A stretch of 12,450 bases of DNA, from contig WFZY01000373.1 of the NCBI GenBank assembly GCA_015489265.1, positions 1-12,450 on the forward strand, written 5' to 3'. The notes beneath the pieces were generated by a model. The model made no database searches. It was not told the origin of the DNA and saw only the letters and a list, made by a program, of their open reading frames with translations. A program made the translations under genes and the position numbers. The DNA is from Flavobacteriaceae bacterium. GTDB lineage: Bacteria > Bacteroidota > Bacteroidia > Flavobacteriales > Flavobacteriaceae. Below are positions 1 to 6,991 of this stretch, piece by piece (the first letter of the stretch is position 1; every line of letters starts with the position of its first letter).

Positions 1-70
1 TGGACTATATTGAATGTGTAAGCGGTATAATATATGTAAATTTTGTAACACCATTAATTACAAAAACTTG

Positions 71-78
71 TAAATTTG
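71..78 (+). promoter_or_regulatory. Predicted -7 box of the DUF4301 gene promoter
   Basis: The octamer TAAATTTG matches the Bacteroidota -7 consensus TAnnTTTG exactly. The nearest upstream TTG (43-45) is 25 bases away, longer than the usual 19-21, so the -33 box is weak. Transcription would begin around 83-85, only a few bases before the ATG at 90, implying a very short leader. No Shine-Dalgarno is visible, as is usual in this phylum. Confidence 0.5.
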
Positions 79-89
79 TAATAAAAAAC

Positions 90-1640
90 ATGAGCTTTTC
101 TCAAAAAGATATTTCACAAATACAAGCACACGGACTTTCGACAAATGAGGTACAACGTCAAATTAATATACTGAAAAACGGTTTGCCATTTACTGAAGTT
201 ATAGAAGCGGCTACTATTGGTAATGGCATTGTTAAACTTGATGAAACTGTTCAACAAACCTTTTACGATATTTTTGAACAAAATAAAGCAACATACACTT
301 TACAAAAATTTGTGCCGGCATCAGGGGCAGCTACGCGAATGTTTAAAAATTGGGTATTTTTTCATCAAAATTACCAATCCGGACAGCATTATTATGAGCG
401 TTTTGTCCGGCAACATCAATTAACGGGCATGGAATCAGATCTGGATGATTTTCTTAATAATTTTCCCGGTTATGCTTTTTATCAAGATGTCATGGATGTT
501 ATCAAAGAAACCTTACCGGATTATTTTCAGCTGGATGAAAATGAACAAGTATGGCAACTGATTCATTTTACGCTTTCGGAAGAAGGACTGGGTTATGCTC
601 AAAAACCCAAAGCTTTTATCAAATTCCACCGGTATACTAAGAATAACATTAAAACTGCTCTCGAAGAACATTTGACAGAAGCCGGGGCTTATACCGGAAC
701 TGATAAACAAGCTGCTAAAGTAGAATTTAGTATTTCGCCACAACATAAAATACTGTTTGACGAACTGACTCAAAAGGTCAATCCGGAACACGTAATAGAC
801 ATCTCAAGTTCTTTTCAAAAACCGGAAACCGATACGGTGATGTTGGATATGACATCCGGAAAATTGGTAAGAGATGATGCCGGAAAATTGGTTTTCAGAC
901 CGGGCGGACATGGTAGCTTGATAGACAATATTCAAGATTTGGATGCTGACATTATTTTTATTAAAAACATTGATAATGTACAAAAAGGGGAGGCACAGGA
1001 AACTACCATTCAATATAAAAAAATACTTGCCGGATACTTGATGGATTTGCTTGAACAAAATAAAAAATATTTAAAACAACTACAAAATGAAAAGCCGGTA
1101 GGTGATGCCCTTCAAGAAATTGAAAATTTTGCCCGTCAAAAGATGAACATCCATTTTATAGAAGGATATGAAACGCTTAACAATAGTGGCAAAAGACGGT
1201 ATTTGGCTTATAAACTTAATCGTCCGGTACGGATCGCCGGCATGGTAAAAAATACAGGCGAACCGGGTGGCGGTCCTTTTTGGGCAAAAGACCAAAACGG
1301 TATTAAATCCTTGCAAATAGTAGAAAAAGCCCAAATCAATCCGGATGATCCCAAACAGCAAGACATCTTAAAACAAGCCACACATTTTAATCCGGTTGAT
1401 TTGGTCGTCAGTATCAAAGATTATGAAGGTAATAAATTTAATTTGAAAGAATTTGTCAACGAAGCCGCCGGTTTTGTAACCGAAAAATCTTACAACGGCA
1501 ATCCGGTTAAAGTCTATGAACGCCCCGGACTGTGGAATGGCGCCATGGATGGTTGGAACACAGTGTTTATAGAAGTACCACTTGCCACTTTCAGTCCGGT
1601 AAAAACAGTTACCGATTTACTTAAACCGGAACATCAATAA
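90..1640 (+). CDS. DUF4301 family protein
   Basis: This 516-residue protein looks like a full-length member of DUF4301, a Bacteroidota family without an established function. It has no signal peptide or membrane segment and should be cytoplasmic. Conserved-looking blocks are VPASGAATRMFK (75-86), RPGGHGSLIDN followed by IIFIKNIDNV (270-297), GMVKNTGEPGGGPFW (384-398), and a C-terminal LWNGAMDGWNTVFIEVP followed by FSPVKTVTDLL. The order of an SGAATRM motif, a PGGHG loop and an NIDNV motif resembles the layout of UDP-sugar pyrophosphorylases (GxGTR, P-G-G, VDN). This is my inference from motifs only. The ATG at 90 fits the family start and follows a good -7 box. The gene is monocistronic: the next gene begins 249 bases later behind its own promoter. 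All 15 proline codons followed by G create CCGG, and none of the other six prolines uses CCG. Confidence 0.85.
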   Translation: MSFSQKDISQIQAHGLSTNEVQRQINILKNGLPFTEVIEAATIGNGIVKLDETVQQTFYDIFEQNKATYTLQKFVPASGAATRMFKNWVFFHQNYQSGQHYYERFVRQHQLTGMESDLDDFLNNFPGYAFYQDVMDVIKETLPDYFQLDENEQVWQLIHFTLSEEGLGYAQKPKAFIKFHRYTKNNIKTALEEHLTEAGAYTGTDKQAAKVEFSISPQHKILFDELTQKVNPEHVIDISSSFQKPETDTVMLDMTSGKLVRDDAGKLVFRPGGHGSLIDNIQDLDADIIFIKNIDNVQKGEAQETTIQYKKILAGYLMDLLEQNKKYLKQLQNEKPVGDALQEIENFARQKMNIHFIEGYETLNNSGKRRYLAYKLNRPVRIAGMVKNTGEPGGGPFWAKDQNGIKSLQIVEKAQINPDDPKQQDILKQATHFNPVDLVVSIKDYEGNKFNLKEFVNEAAGFVTEKSYNGNPVKVYERPGLWNGAMDGWNTVFIEVPLATFSPVKTVTDLLKPEHQ

Positions 1641-1723
1641 ACAGTACGCACTCATTATACTATAAATTTTTCCTAAAACTTTTTAGTTACATAATATAGT
1701 CGTATAAACTCTATTTTATAAAA

Positions 1724-1779
1724 AACTACATGTATAGTTATAAAACTACAAAAATAGTTGTATAACTAAAATAATAGTT
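1724..1779. promoter_or_regulatory. Triple tandem operator array for the BlaI-type repressor
   Basis: Three copies of the 16-base dyad AACTA-N6-TAGTT lie at 1724-1739, 1744-1759 and 1764-1779. Each is separated from the next by exactly 4 bases, giving a 20-base period (about two helical turns). All five bases of every half-site are conserved while the central N6 varies (CATGTA, CAAAAA, AAATAA). The first copy, AACTACATGTATAGTT, resembles the ACTACA/TGTAGT type of dyad bound by BlaI/MecI repressors. The second copy overlaps the -33 box and the third fills the spacer before the -7 box, so bound repressor would block RNA polymerase. Ownership by the adjacent BlaI homologue is inferred. Degenerate half-sites also occur at 1684-1688 and 1697-1710. 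Confidence 0.8.
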
Positions 1780-1788
1780 CTATATTTG
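1758..1788 (+). promoter_or_regulatory. Promoter of the BlaI-M56 operon
   Basis: TTG (1758-1760) is followed after 20 bases by TATATTTG (1781-1788), a perfect match to the Bacteroidota TTG-N19-21-TAnnTTTG promoter. Transcription should start near 1794, leaving a leader of about 95 bases before the ATG at 1890. The leader has no Shine-Dalgarno and ends in repeated TAACC/TTAACC stretches (1858-1883). The promoter is embedded in the operator array. Confidence 0.75.
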
Positions 1789-1889
1789 TGCCATAGAGAA
1801 TTGAAAACTTAAAGTAAGAAGCGGAAAAGTACGATTGAGTTGAAAATTTTAATTCATCAATTAACCAAATAACCGATTAACCAAAAAAT

Positions 1890-2261
1890 ATGAAACAAAG
1901 ACTAACACCTAAAGAAGAAGAATTGCTGCAAGTACTCTGGCGTTTGCAAAAGGCATTCGTTAAAGAAATTATAGCTGAACTACCCGAACCACGCCCACAT
2001 TACAACACCGTATCAACTATTGTACGTAAAATGGTTGATAAAGGTTTTGTCGGCTATGAAAGTTTCGGTAATACACACCGGTATTATCCGTTGGTATCCA
2101 AAAAAACTTATACAGAGAATTTCATGCAAAAGGCACTGCGAAATTATTTTGACAATTCATATAAAAATATGGTATCGTTTTTTGCCAAAGAGCAAAAAAT
2201 AAGTGCGGACGAATTGCGTGAAATTATTGAATTAATCGAAAACCAAAAATCTCAAAAATGA
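1890..2261 (+). CDS. BlaI/MecI/CopY-family transcriptional repressor
   Basis: This 123-residue protein has the usual length and layout of BlaI/MecI repressors. A winged helix-turn-helix covers about residues 5-67, with the recognition helix in HYNTVSTIVRKMVDKGF (37-53) and a wing around GYESFGNTHRYYPLV. A C-terminal helical dimerisation segment covers about 74-120. In the family, proteolysis near the middle of the dimerisation region inactivates the repressor. Here SFFAKEQKIS (96-105) aligns by eye with the staphylococcal cleavage region, but the Asn-Phe pair is replaced by Phe-Phe. The stop overlaps the start of the M56 peptidase gene (ATGA), so the two are translationally coupled. Three operators in its own promoter imply autorepression. 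BlaI-type regulators in this phylum need not control beta-lactamase, and none is visible here. Confidence 0.92.
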   Translation: MKQRLTPKEEELLQVLWRLQKAFVKEIIAELPEPRPHYNTVSTIVRKMVDKGFVGYESFGNTHRYYPLVSKKTYTENFMQKALRNYFDNSYKNMVSFFAKEQKISADELREIIELIENQKSQK

Positions 2262-3862
2262 ATTTCATATACATCTTAAAAGTAAGTACTATTACAGCTG
2301 CTTTATGGCTGATATACAAATTGTTACTTCGTAAAGATACTTTTTTCGGTATCAAACGCTTGTATTTTATTGCCGGAATGTTTATAGCTTTTTTGTTGCC
2401 TTTGTGGCACCTTAAAAAAATTATTCCGGTTGATACCACTTCCATATCTATACCTATTAATAATCTTATGTCCGGTAATTTACAAGAAATAAATCTACAA
2501 CAGGGAATTGACTTGAATAATTTGCTCTATGTTATGCTGGTGGGAACGGTGTTTTTTATAGTTAAAATGCTGCTGGATATCACCGGTATATACAGATTGT
2601 TAACATCCGGTACGAAAGCACAAAAAAACGGCTATATTTTAGTAAAAGTTGATAAAGATATTACACCATTTTCATTTGGTAAGTATGTGGTCGTGAATCC
2701 GAAACAATTTTCAGCGAATGAATTACAAATGGTGTTAGCTCACGAACTGGTACATATCCGACAAAAGCACAGTATTGATGTCATATTATCCGGTATTTTT
2801 ACGGCTTTGCAGTGGTATAATCCCTTTGCATGGTTCTGGCGAAATGATTTGATTGAAAATCTGGAATTTATAGCTGATAAACAAACTACAAAACAAATAA
2901 AATCAATTAAAAACTACCAATATTTATTATTAAAAACCGGATTGATAAATCCCTTACCTGCTCTAGTTAATAACTTTTATAAACCCAATTTAAAAAACAG
3001 AATTATGATGTTACAAAAAAAACAAACCCAAAGCATTCAATTAGTGAAATTCGGTATTTTATTGCCGTTAATAGTCCTGTTCCTTTACGGTTTTAATACC
3101 GAAAAAGTTTATGCACAAAATACAAAAACACTATATGTAATTGATAAAAACACTTCGTCAAAACAATTAAAAGATATTGAAAACAAGTTAAATAAAGAAG
3201 CTAAAAAATTTAGTATTCATTTTGATGACATCATGTATCTAGATGATGTTTTAGTAAATATTGATGTTTCGACGCATTATTTTACGACCGGTAAAGATGC
3301 AAAATTTCGAATTCAAAATAAAAAGGGAATTTTAAAAACCGTTTTTTATATTGACGCCGGAAAATTAGTTATCACTCAGACTAAAAATAAGATGTTTTCG
3401 ATATATGATGACGGTGTAGCATTATCAACTTTTGATAACGATAGTAAAGCATCAACAACAAGCACTGTACAAGTCAAGCATTATGACAAAGACGGTAAAG
3501 AAACCAAGAAAAATACAAATACCGGCACTATAACTTACAAAGACAAAAACTACTTTTATGTTAAAACCGGTAATAATTATCATTTTTTTGATAGATTCGG
3601 ATCTGAAACAAATTCAAAAACAGCTAAAACTTTACAAAATCAATTAACAAGTGGGCAGATATTTATAATTGATGCAAGTACCACAGATTTGAAAAAAAAT
3701 CCACCACTTTATGTATTGAATGGAAAAATTATTACCAATGAGAAAGTGAAAAAACTTACACCAGATAACATACGCAAAATTAAAGTTATAAAAGGCGATG
3801 CTGCCATTAAAAAATATGGTGATAAAGGTAAACATGGTGTGGTTGAATTGTTTACAAAATAA
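2258..3862 (+). CDS. BlaR1/MecR1-like M56 membrane metallopeptidase with TonB-plug-like C-terminus
   Basis: This 534-residue inner-membrane protein is the sensor-protease partner of the repressor it overlaps by 4 bases. Hydrophobic segments fall at about 2-20, 33-50, 88-106 and 262-280. The zinc-protease motif HELVH is at 162-166, with a likely third ligand at Glu203 in EFIAD (203-207), matching M56. After the last membrane segment, about 250 residues should lie in the periplasm. No penicillin-binding-type SxxK/KTG transpeptidase domain is present, so the signal need not be a beta-lactam. Residues 482-534 (PPLYVLNGKII, then IRKIKVIKGDAAIKKYG, then GVVELFTK) match the conserved end of TonB-receptor plug domains, a fusion that occurs in Bacteroidota M56 proteins. 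On sensing, it would be expected to trigger repressor cleavage. The 3' half is noticeably more AT-rich than the flanking genes. Confidence 0.9.
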   Translation: MNFIYILKVSTITAALWLIYKLLLRKDTFFGIKRLYFIAGMFIAFLLPLWHLKKIIPVDTTSISIPINNLMSGNLQEINLQQGIDLNNLLYVMLVGTVFFIVKMLLDITGIYRLLTSGTKAQKNGYILVKVDKDITPFSFGKYVVVNPKQFSANELQMVLAHELVHIRQKHSIDVILSGIFTALQWYNPFAWFWRNDLIENLEFIADKQTTKQIKSIKNYQYLLLKTGLINPLPALVNNFYKPNLKNRIMMLQKKQTQSIQLVKFGILLPLIVLFLYGFNTEKVYAQNTKTLYVIDKNTSSKQLKDIENKLNKEAKKFSIHFDDIMYLDDVLVNIDVSTHYFTTGKDAKFRIQNKKGILKTVFYIDAGKLVITQTKNKMFSIYDDGVALSTFDNDSKASTTSTVQVKHYDKDGKETKKNTNTGTITYKDKNYFYVKTGNNYHFFDRFGSETNSKTAKTLQNQLTSGQIFIIDASTTDLKKNPPLYVLNGKIITNEKVKKLTPDNIRKIKVIKGDAAIKKYGDKGKHGVVELFTK

Positions 3863-3905
3863 TTTATACCGTTTATAAAAATTTTCCTTGCGTTTATAAA
3901 TTATT
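3858..3905. repeat. AT-rich inverted repeat containing two direct repeats
   Basis: AATAATTTATA (3858-3868) and TATAAATTATT (3895-3905) are perfect 11-base inverted copies around a 26-base loop, starting inside the M56 stop codon region. Two identical decamers CGTTTATAAA lie at 3870-3879 and 3891-3900, 21 bases apart, directly upstream of the -33 box of the lipoprotein gene. Either a weak AT-rich terminator for the M56 gene or a pair of regulator sites on one helix face is possible. The sequence alone does not decide. Confidence 0.45.
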
Positions 3906-3907
3906 AA

Positions 3908-3938
3908 TTGACTTTTGGTTTGATATGTTGTAAATTTA
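3908..3938 (+). promoter_or_regulatory. Predicted promoter of the lipoprotein gene
   Basis: TTG (3908-3910) is followed after exactly 20 bases by TAAATTTA (3931-3938), seven of eight matches to TAnnTTTG. Transcription would start near 3943, about 9 bases before the ATG, so the leader is very short. It lacks the AACTA-N6-TAGTT dyads of the neighbouring operon. Confidence 0.5.
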
Positions 3939-3951
3939 AACAAAAAAAGTC

Positions 3952-4392
3952 ATGAAAAAAATAATAGTGTTGTTAATCTTATCATTCACGTTATTCTCTT
4001 GTGTTAAACGAGAAAATACGACTATTAATCTTGAACAACAAGAAGCGCGTTTAACCCAACACTCATGGAAAGGCGTGAGTGTATCGAGATTTTCAGGAAA
4101 TCGTGAAATTTCAAGACATAGTTTACCGACTATGAACTTACAATTTTATGCTGATCAACATTTTGTTAAAAACATCGGGACACATATGGCAATTACTGGT
4201 CACTGGGAATTGTTAGAACAAAATGATTTGCTTGTACTGAGAATGAAATATTATGATGAAACTGCCGGATACAATAATATTGATGAGTTTACCATCAATA
4301 TTTTAACTGACGACTATCTGGAATATACCAAACATATTTATCAACAGTCTGGAATAGAAACTTATGATAATTATTTCTTTGAGAAAAATTGA
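3952..4392 (+). CDS. Small lipoprotein, lipocalin-like
   Basis: This 146-residue protein has a short lysine-led hydrophobic signal (MKKIIVLLIL) ending in the lipobox LFSC. Cys17 would be lipidated, placing the mature protein on an envelope membrane. The mature part is predicted mostly beta-stranded. The spacing of SWKGVSV (about 43), the central NLQFYADQHFV, the GHWELLEQNDLLVLRM hairpin and a final beta stretch recalls the small lipocalin-like/DUF lipoproteins common in Bacteroidota, where a GxW-x-L strand repeats. I do not recognise a specific family or ligand. It follows the M56 gene by 89 bases but has its own promoter and is followed by a strong terminator, so it is probably transcribed alone. 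A role linked to the upstream sensor is possible but not shown. Confidence 0.75.
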   Translation: MKKIIVLLILSFTLFSCVKRENTTINLEQQEARLTQHSWKGVSVSRFSGNREISRHSLPTMNLQFYADQHFVKNIGTHMAITGHWELLEQNDLLVLRMKYYDETAGYNNIDEFTINILTDDYLEYTKHIYQQSGIETYDNYFFEKN

Positions 4393-4418
4393 GTAATTTA
4401 GTTATACTTAAAAATACG

Positions 4419-4454
4419 AAGCTGTCAATATTTTTCCTTATTGACAGCTTTTTT
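4419..4454 (+). terminator. Intrinsic terminator after the lipoprotein gene
   Basis: AAGCTGTCAATA (4419-4430) pairs perfectly with TATTGACAGCTT (4439-4450) around an 8-base loop and runs into six T residues (4449-4454). It lies 27 bases after the lipoprotein stop and separates it from the lipase promoter. Confidence 0.9.
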
Positions 4455-4506
4455 GTATAGGCACAAAAAGCAATTCCAAATTCAAAAAAGTGTTAAAAAA
4501 AATACT

Positions 4507-4514
4507 TATATTTG
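4507..4514 (+). promoter_or_regulatory. Predicted -7 box of the lipase gene promoter
   Basis: TATATTTG matches TAnnTTTG exactly. No TTG is found at the usual distance upstream (the closest analogue is TTC at 4481-4483), so the -33 element is weak and an activator may be needed. Transcription would start near 4520, giving a leader of about 23 bases that contains AACCAAATTAAC-like sequence and no Shine-Dalgarno. Confidence 0.5.
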
Positions 4515-4542
4515 TAAAATTAATAAACCAAATTAACAAACT

Positions 4543-6636
4543 ATGAGAAAAACTATTTTATTTTATCTATTTATTGCTTTATTATTAGCAACAAACGGAT
4601 TCTCACAAACTATTCATGAATATGAATACAATGTCAATAATGGTTGGCTGAGTAGTTCTTTCAACACTCCGGGCAATATTATTTATCCTGTAGGTTACAA
4701 CCGTCAAAATATCAAAACACCGGTTGTATTTGTTCATGGAATTACCGGAAAAGTCAGTAATTCTTATAAAGCCAATATTGAACAAGCGATTAATTATCAA
4801 CTTAATACAGCTTTTGTACAATTAAATCCTTTAGGAACCCCCGAACAAAACGGTAAATTACTCAAACGTATGATTGATCATATCACAGCACACTACGGTG
4901 TTGCTACGGTTAGTATTGTAGCGCACAGTAAAGGCGGTATGGATACCGAACGGGCACTCTATGGACGCAATCCTTATGACACTAGTATCCCTAGTTTCGG
5001 ATACGAAAAGGTCGATGGTGTTTATACTTTCAGTTCGCCGGTTCGCGGGGCACGAGTTGCCGATGTGGGTGCTGCATTGTCATGGACAGGTATTGCATTT
5101 ATTGCGATGTGGTATGCCAATGGTTACTATTTGACAAGCGGTAGTGTCAACTCGTTTCACAATTGGGCGCAATCATGGCGCATAAATTCATATACTACTT
5201 TTAGAAATGCTTATCATCCCAATGGTGCATCTTACAGTCGTATCAATATGACCGAAGATAATACAACCCGTTGGTGGGCACATCAATCTAATGATCCTTG
5301 CTATCAAAATGTCTGGTATTATTGTTATGTTGGCAATGCTTTCCATCATTCTGCCGGTGCCTACTATGATGCATACTGGCAATGGGCGGGATTTAATTCC
5401 GGATGGCGCAATTGGCATACTTCTAATGATGGTTTTATCTCAGAATACAGAGCCAAACGTTCCGTAATTACTGATAATAGCAACGCTTTAACCCCCGGCG
5501 CAGGTGATACTAATTATCGCGTAATGCATGATGCTAATCACACTTCTTTGTGGGAACGTGGCGAAAATCATTTTTCTAATGAAGTTGCTCCTTATTTACA
5601 TTACGGCTTATACAATGTTTACGGACGACCGGCTGCTACAAATGATGTAACCGACATGTCTTTAAAACAAAAAACGGAAGCTAAAGAACTGACAGAATTG
5701 ATTATGGGAAGTGATGGATATACTTATGTTGGTAAAAACGGGCAATCTGATTTGGTAATTGAGCAAGATAATCAGCCCGTTAATATAATTTTTTATACAG
5801 CGCAACCTGTTAAACAATTTAGCTTGCAAAATAGTAATGGTGACATTTTTACCTATTCAATTATCGATTCCAAACATGATGACTTAACCGGCTCGGAACA
5901 AGCTGTAGCGCATATTGAAAATCTGCCAAAAGGGGTATATACTTTAACTTTACCGGTTAATGAATTTATAGCTATGACTTCTTATGATGATAGTAATGTT
6001 GCTTTTGCTGTTAATATGCACTTTAAAGAATCTGATGGCTATAACGGACAAAATATTGAGGTAGCCATTGCCGGTGTTGATCAAAATTTAGATTTATCAC
6101 AATTACAATTATCTGCCAAAATTTCCATGATTTCAAATAATGGTGATACACCGGTTAGTTTTGATAAAATTCAGGCACAAACTTACCGGTTTACACCTGT
6201 TACTGATAAACCGGGACATTTTGTGACGCGGTTTGATAATTTGACACCCGGTTCGGTTTACGCCATGCAACTAACCGCTCGTATCAATACCGGAAATCAA
6301 TTATTAGCTAGAAATATTTTGAATACCTTTTATATACATCAAACCTTGCCGGTACAGAATATTAATGTTGTAGAAAGTACTAATGCTGTTCCTGAAATTA
6401 CTTCGGGTATGGTTAGCATCTATCCCAATCCGGCTCATCATTTAGTCAACTTGTTTATTGAAAAAAATAAACAAGCGGAAGTGCATATCTACGATATTAC
6501 CGGTAAAGAGATATATCAAGCCGATATGACAAATGCTTTAATGCAATTGGATGTATCACAATGGCAAAAGGGTATTTATATGGTTAAAATTAAATCTGGA
6601 AATAGTTTGATTACCAAGCAATTAATGGTAAAATAA
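4543..6636 (+). CDS. Secreted lipase-like alpha/beta hydrolase with T9SS sorting domain
   Basis: This 697-residue protein starts with a Sec signal peptide (about 1-21, ending GFSQ). The hydrolase domain covers about 45-355. VVFVHGITG (61-69) supplies the oxyanion-hole HG. AHSKGG (127-132) carries the nucleophile Ser129, with Ala in place of the first Gly of GxSxG, as in Bacillus lipases. NDGFIS (295-300) and HDANHTSL (329-336) suggest Asp296 and His333 to complete the triad. Between them lies an aromatic-rich stretch (about 243-292) with Cys253 and Cys261, possibly a disulfide-stabilised lid. Residues about 370-615 look like beta-sandwich modules. Residues 623-697 (VSIYPNPA, then VHIYDITGKEIY, then GIYMVKI and ITKQLMVK) form a typical type A type IX secretion sorting domain, so the enzyme is exported through the outer membrane and probably surface-anchored or released. 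The likely substrate is a lipid ester; specificity is unknown. The gene is monocistronic with flanking terminators. Confidence 0.88.
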   Translation: MRKTILFYLFIALLLATNGFSQTIHEYEYNVNNGWLSSSFNTPGNIIYPVGYNRQNIKTPVVFVHGITGKVSNSYKANIEQAINYQLNTAFVQLNPLGTPEQNGKLLKRMIDHITAHYGVATVSIVAHSKGGMDTERALYGRNPYDTSIPSFGYEKVDGVYTFSSPVRGARVADVGAALSWTGIAFIAMWYANGYYLTSGSVNSFHNWAQSWRINSYTTFRNAYHPNGASYSRINMTEDNTTRWWAHQSNDPCYQNVWYYCYVGNAFHHSAGAYYDAYWQWAGFNSGWRNWHTSNDGFISEYRAKRSVITDNSNALTPGAGDTNYRVMHDANHTSLWERGENHFSNEVAPYLHYGLYNVYGRPAATNDVTDMSLKQKTEAKELTELIMGSDGYTYVGKNGQSDLVIEQDNQPVNIIFYTAQPVKQFSLQNSNGDIFTYSIIDSKHDDLTGSEQAVAHIENLPKGVYTLTLPVNEFIAMTSYDDSNVAFAVNMHFKESDGYNGQNIEVAIAGVDQNLDLSQLQLSAKISMISNNGDTPVSFDKIQAQTYRFTPVTDKPGHFVTRFDNLTPGSVYAMQLTARINTGNQLLARNILNTFYIHQTLPVQNINVVESTNAVPEITSGMVSIYPNPAHHLVNLFIEKNKQAEVHIYDITGKEIYQADMTNALMQLDVSQWQKGIYMVKIKSGNSLITKQLMVK

Positions 6637-6654
6637 TGTATAATTAAATAAATT

Positions 6655-6682
6655 AAAAAGACGCCTTACCGGGCGTCTTTTT
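6655..6682. terminator. Bidirectional terminator at the convergent gene junction
   Basis: AAAAAGACGCC (6655-6665) pairs perfectly with GGCGTCTTTTT (6672-6682) around the 6-base loop TTACCG. T residues follow on the top strand and, because of the A run on the left side, also on the bottom strand, so it can stop both the lipase transcript and the leftward DUF4286 operon. The DUF4286 stop codon (6666-6668 on the minus strand) lies in the loop, and the right arm encodes its last residues. Confidence 0.9.
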
Positions 6683-6989
6683 TTTGGCGGTCTATCACGT
6701 CAAGTTCCGTAGCAAAATATACCATTTTAGGGCTAAACTTGAGATGCAGTTCATTTAAAATCGGGTATAATTCCTGATCAATAAACTGTTTTAAATCGGC
6801 TTTATTGTCTGCAGCAAACTGAATAGAATAGGAATTACCTTGGGCTTCATCGACCATGATTTTACTGGTCAATGAAGATTTGAGTAACCCACTTTTGAGC
6901 ATTTTAGGAATAAATTGCCGCTTGATATAATCGAGCCATTCTTTTTCTATGGTTTTATCAACGTTAAAAGTAATATTGTAGATATACAT
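6666..6989 (-). CDS. DUF4286 family protein
   Basis: This 107-residue cytoplasmic protein opens with MYIYNITFNVDKTIEKEWLD and has the W-x-x-Y-I ... IPKML segment, followed by SYSIQFAADNK, ELYPILNELH and FATELDVI. This is the full-length pattern of DUF4286, a small Bacteroidota-rich family that looks like a ferredoxin-like (antibiotic biosynthesis monooxygenase-type) fold. No biochemical role is established. It is the last gene of the M23-GH3-DUF4286 operon, starting 2 bases after the GH3 stop. Its last codons (K-K-D-A-R-stop) lie inside the terminator hairpin, so the extreme C-terminus is probably not functionally constrained. Confidence 0.88.
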   Translation of the reverse strand: MYIYNITFNVDKTIEKEWLDYIKRQFIPKMLKSGLLKSSLTSKIMVDEAQGNSYSIQFAADNKADLKQFIDQELYPILNELHLKFSPKMVYFATELDVIDRQKKDAR

Positions 6990-6991
6990 AA

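Noticed and set aside
1795..1889. Possible riboswitch in the BlaI leader
   Set aside because: The 95-base leader has only weak AT pairing and no conserved riboswitch core that I can recognise.
1890..3862. Beta-lactam resistance locus (bla/mec)
   Set aside because: The repressor and M56 protease resemble BlaI and BlaR1, but there is no beta-lactamase, no PBP-like gene and no penicillin-sensor domain. BlaI/M56 pairs in this phylum have other targets.
5188..5418. Antisense reading frame in the lipase gene
   Set aside because: It is a shadow of the lipase codons in another frame with no start signals or recognisable domain.
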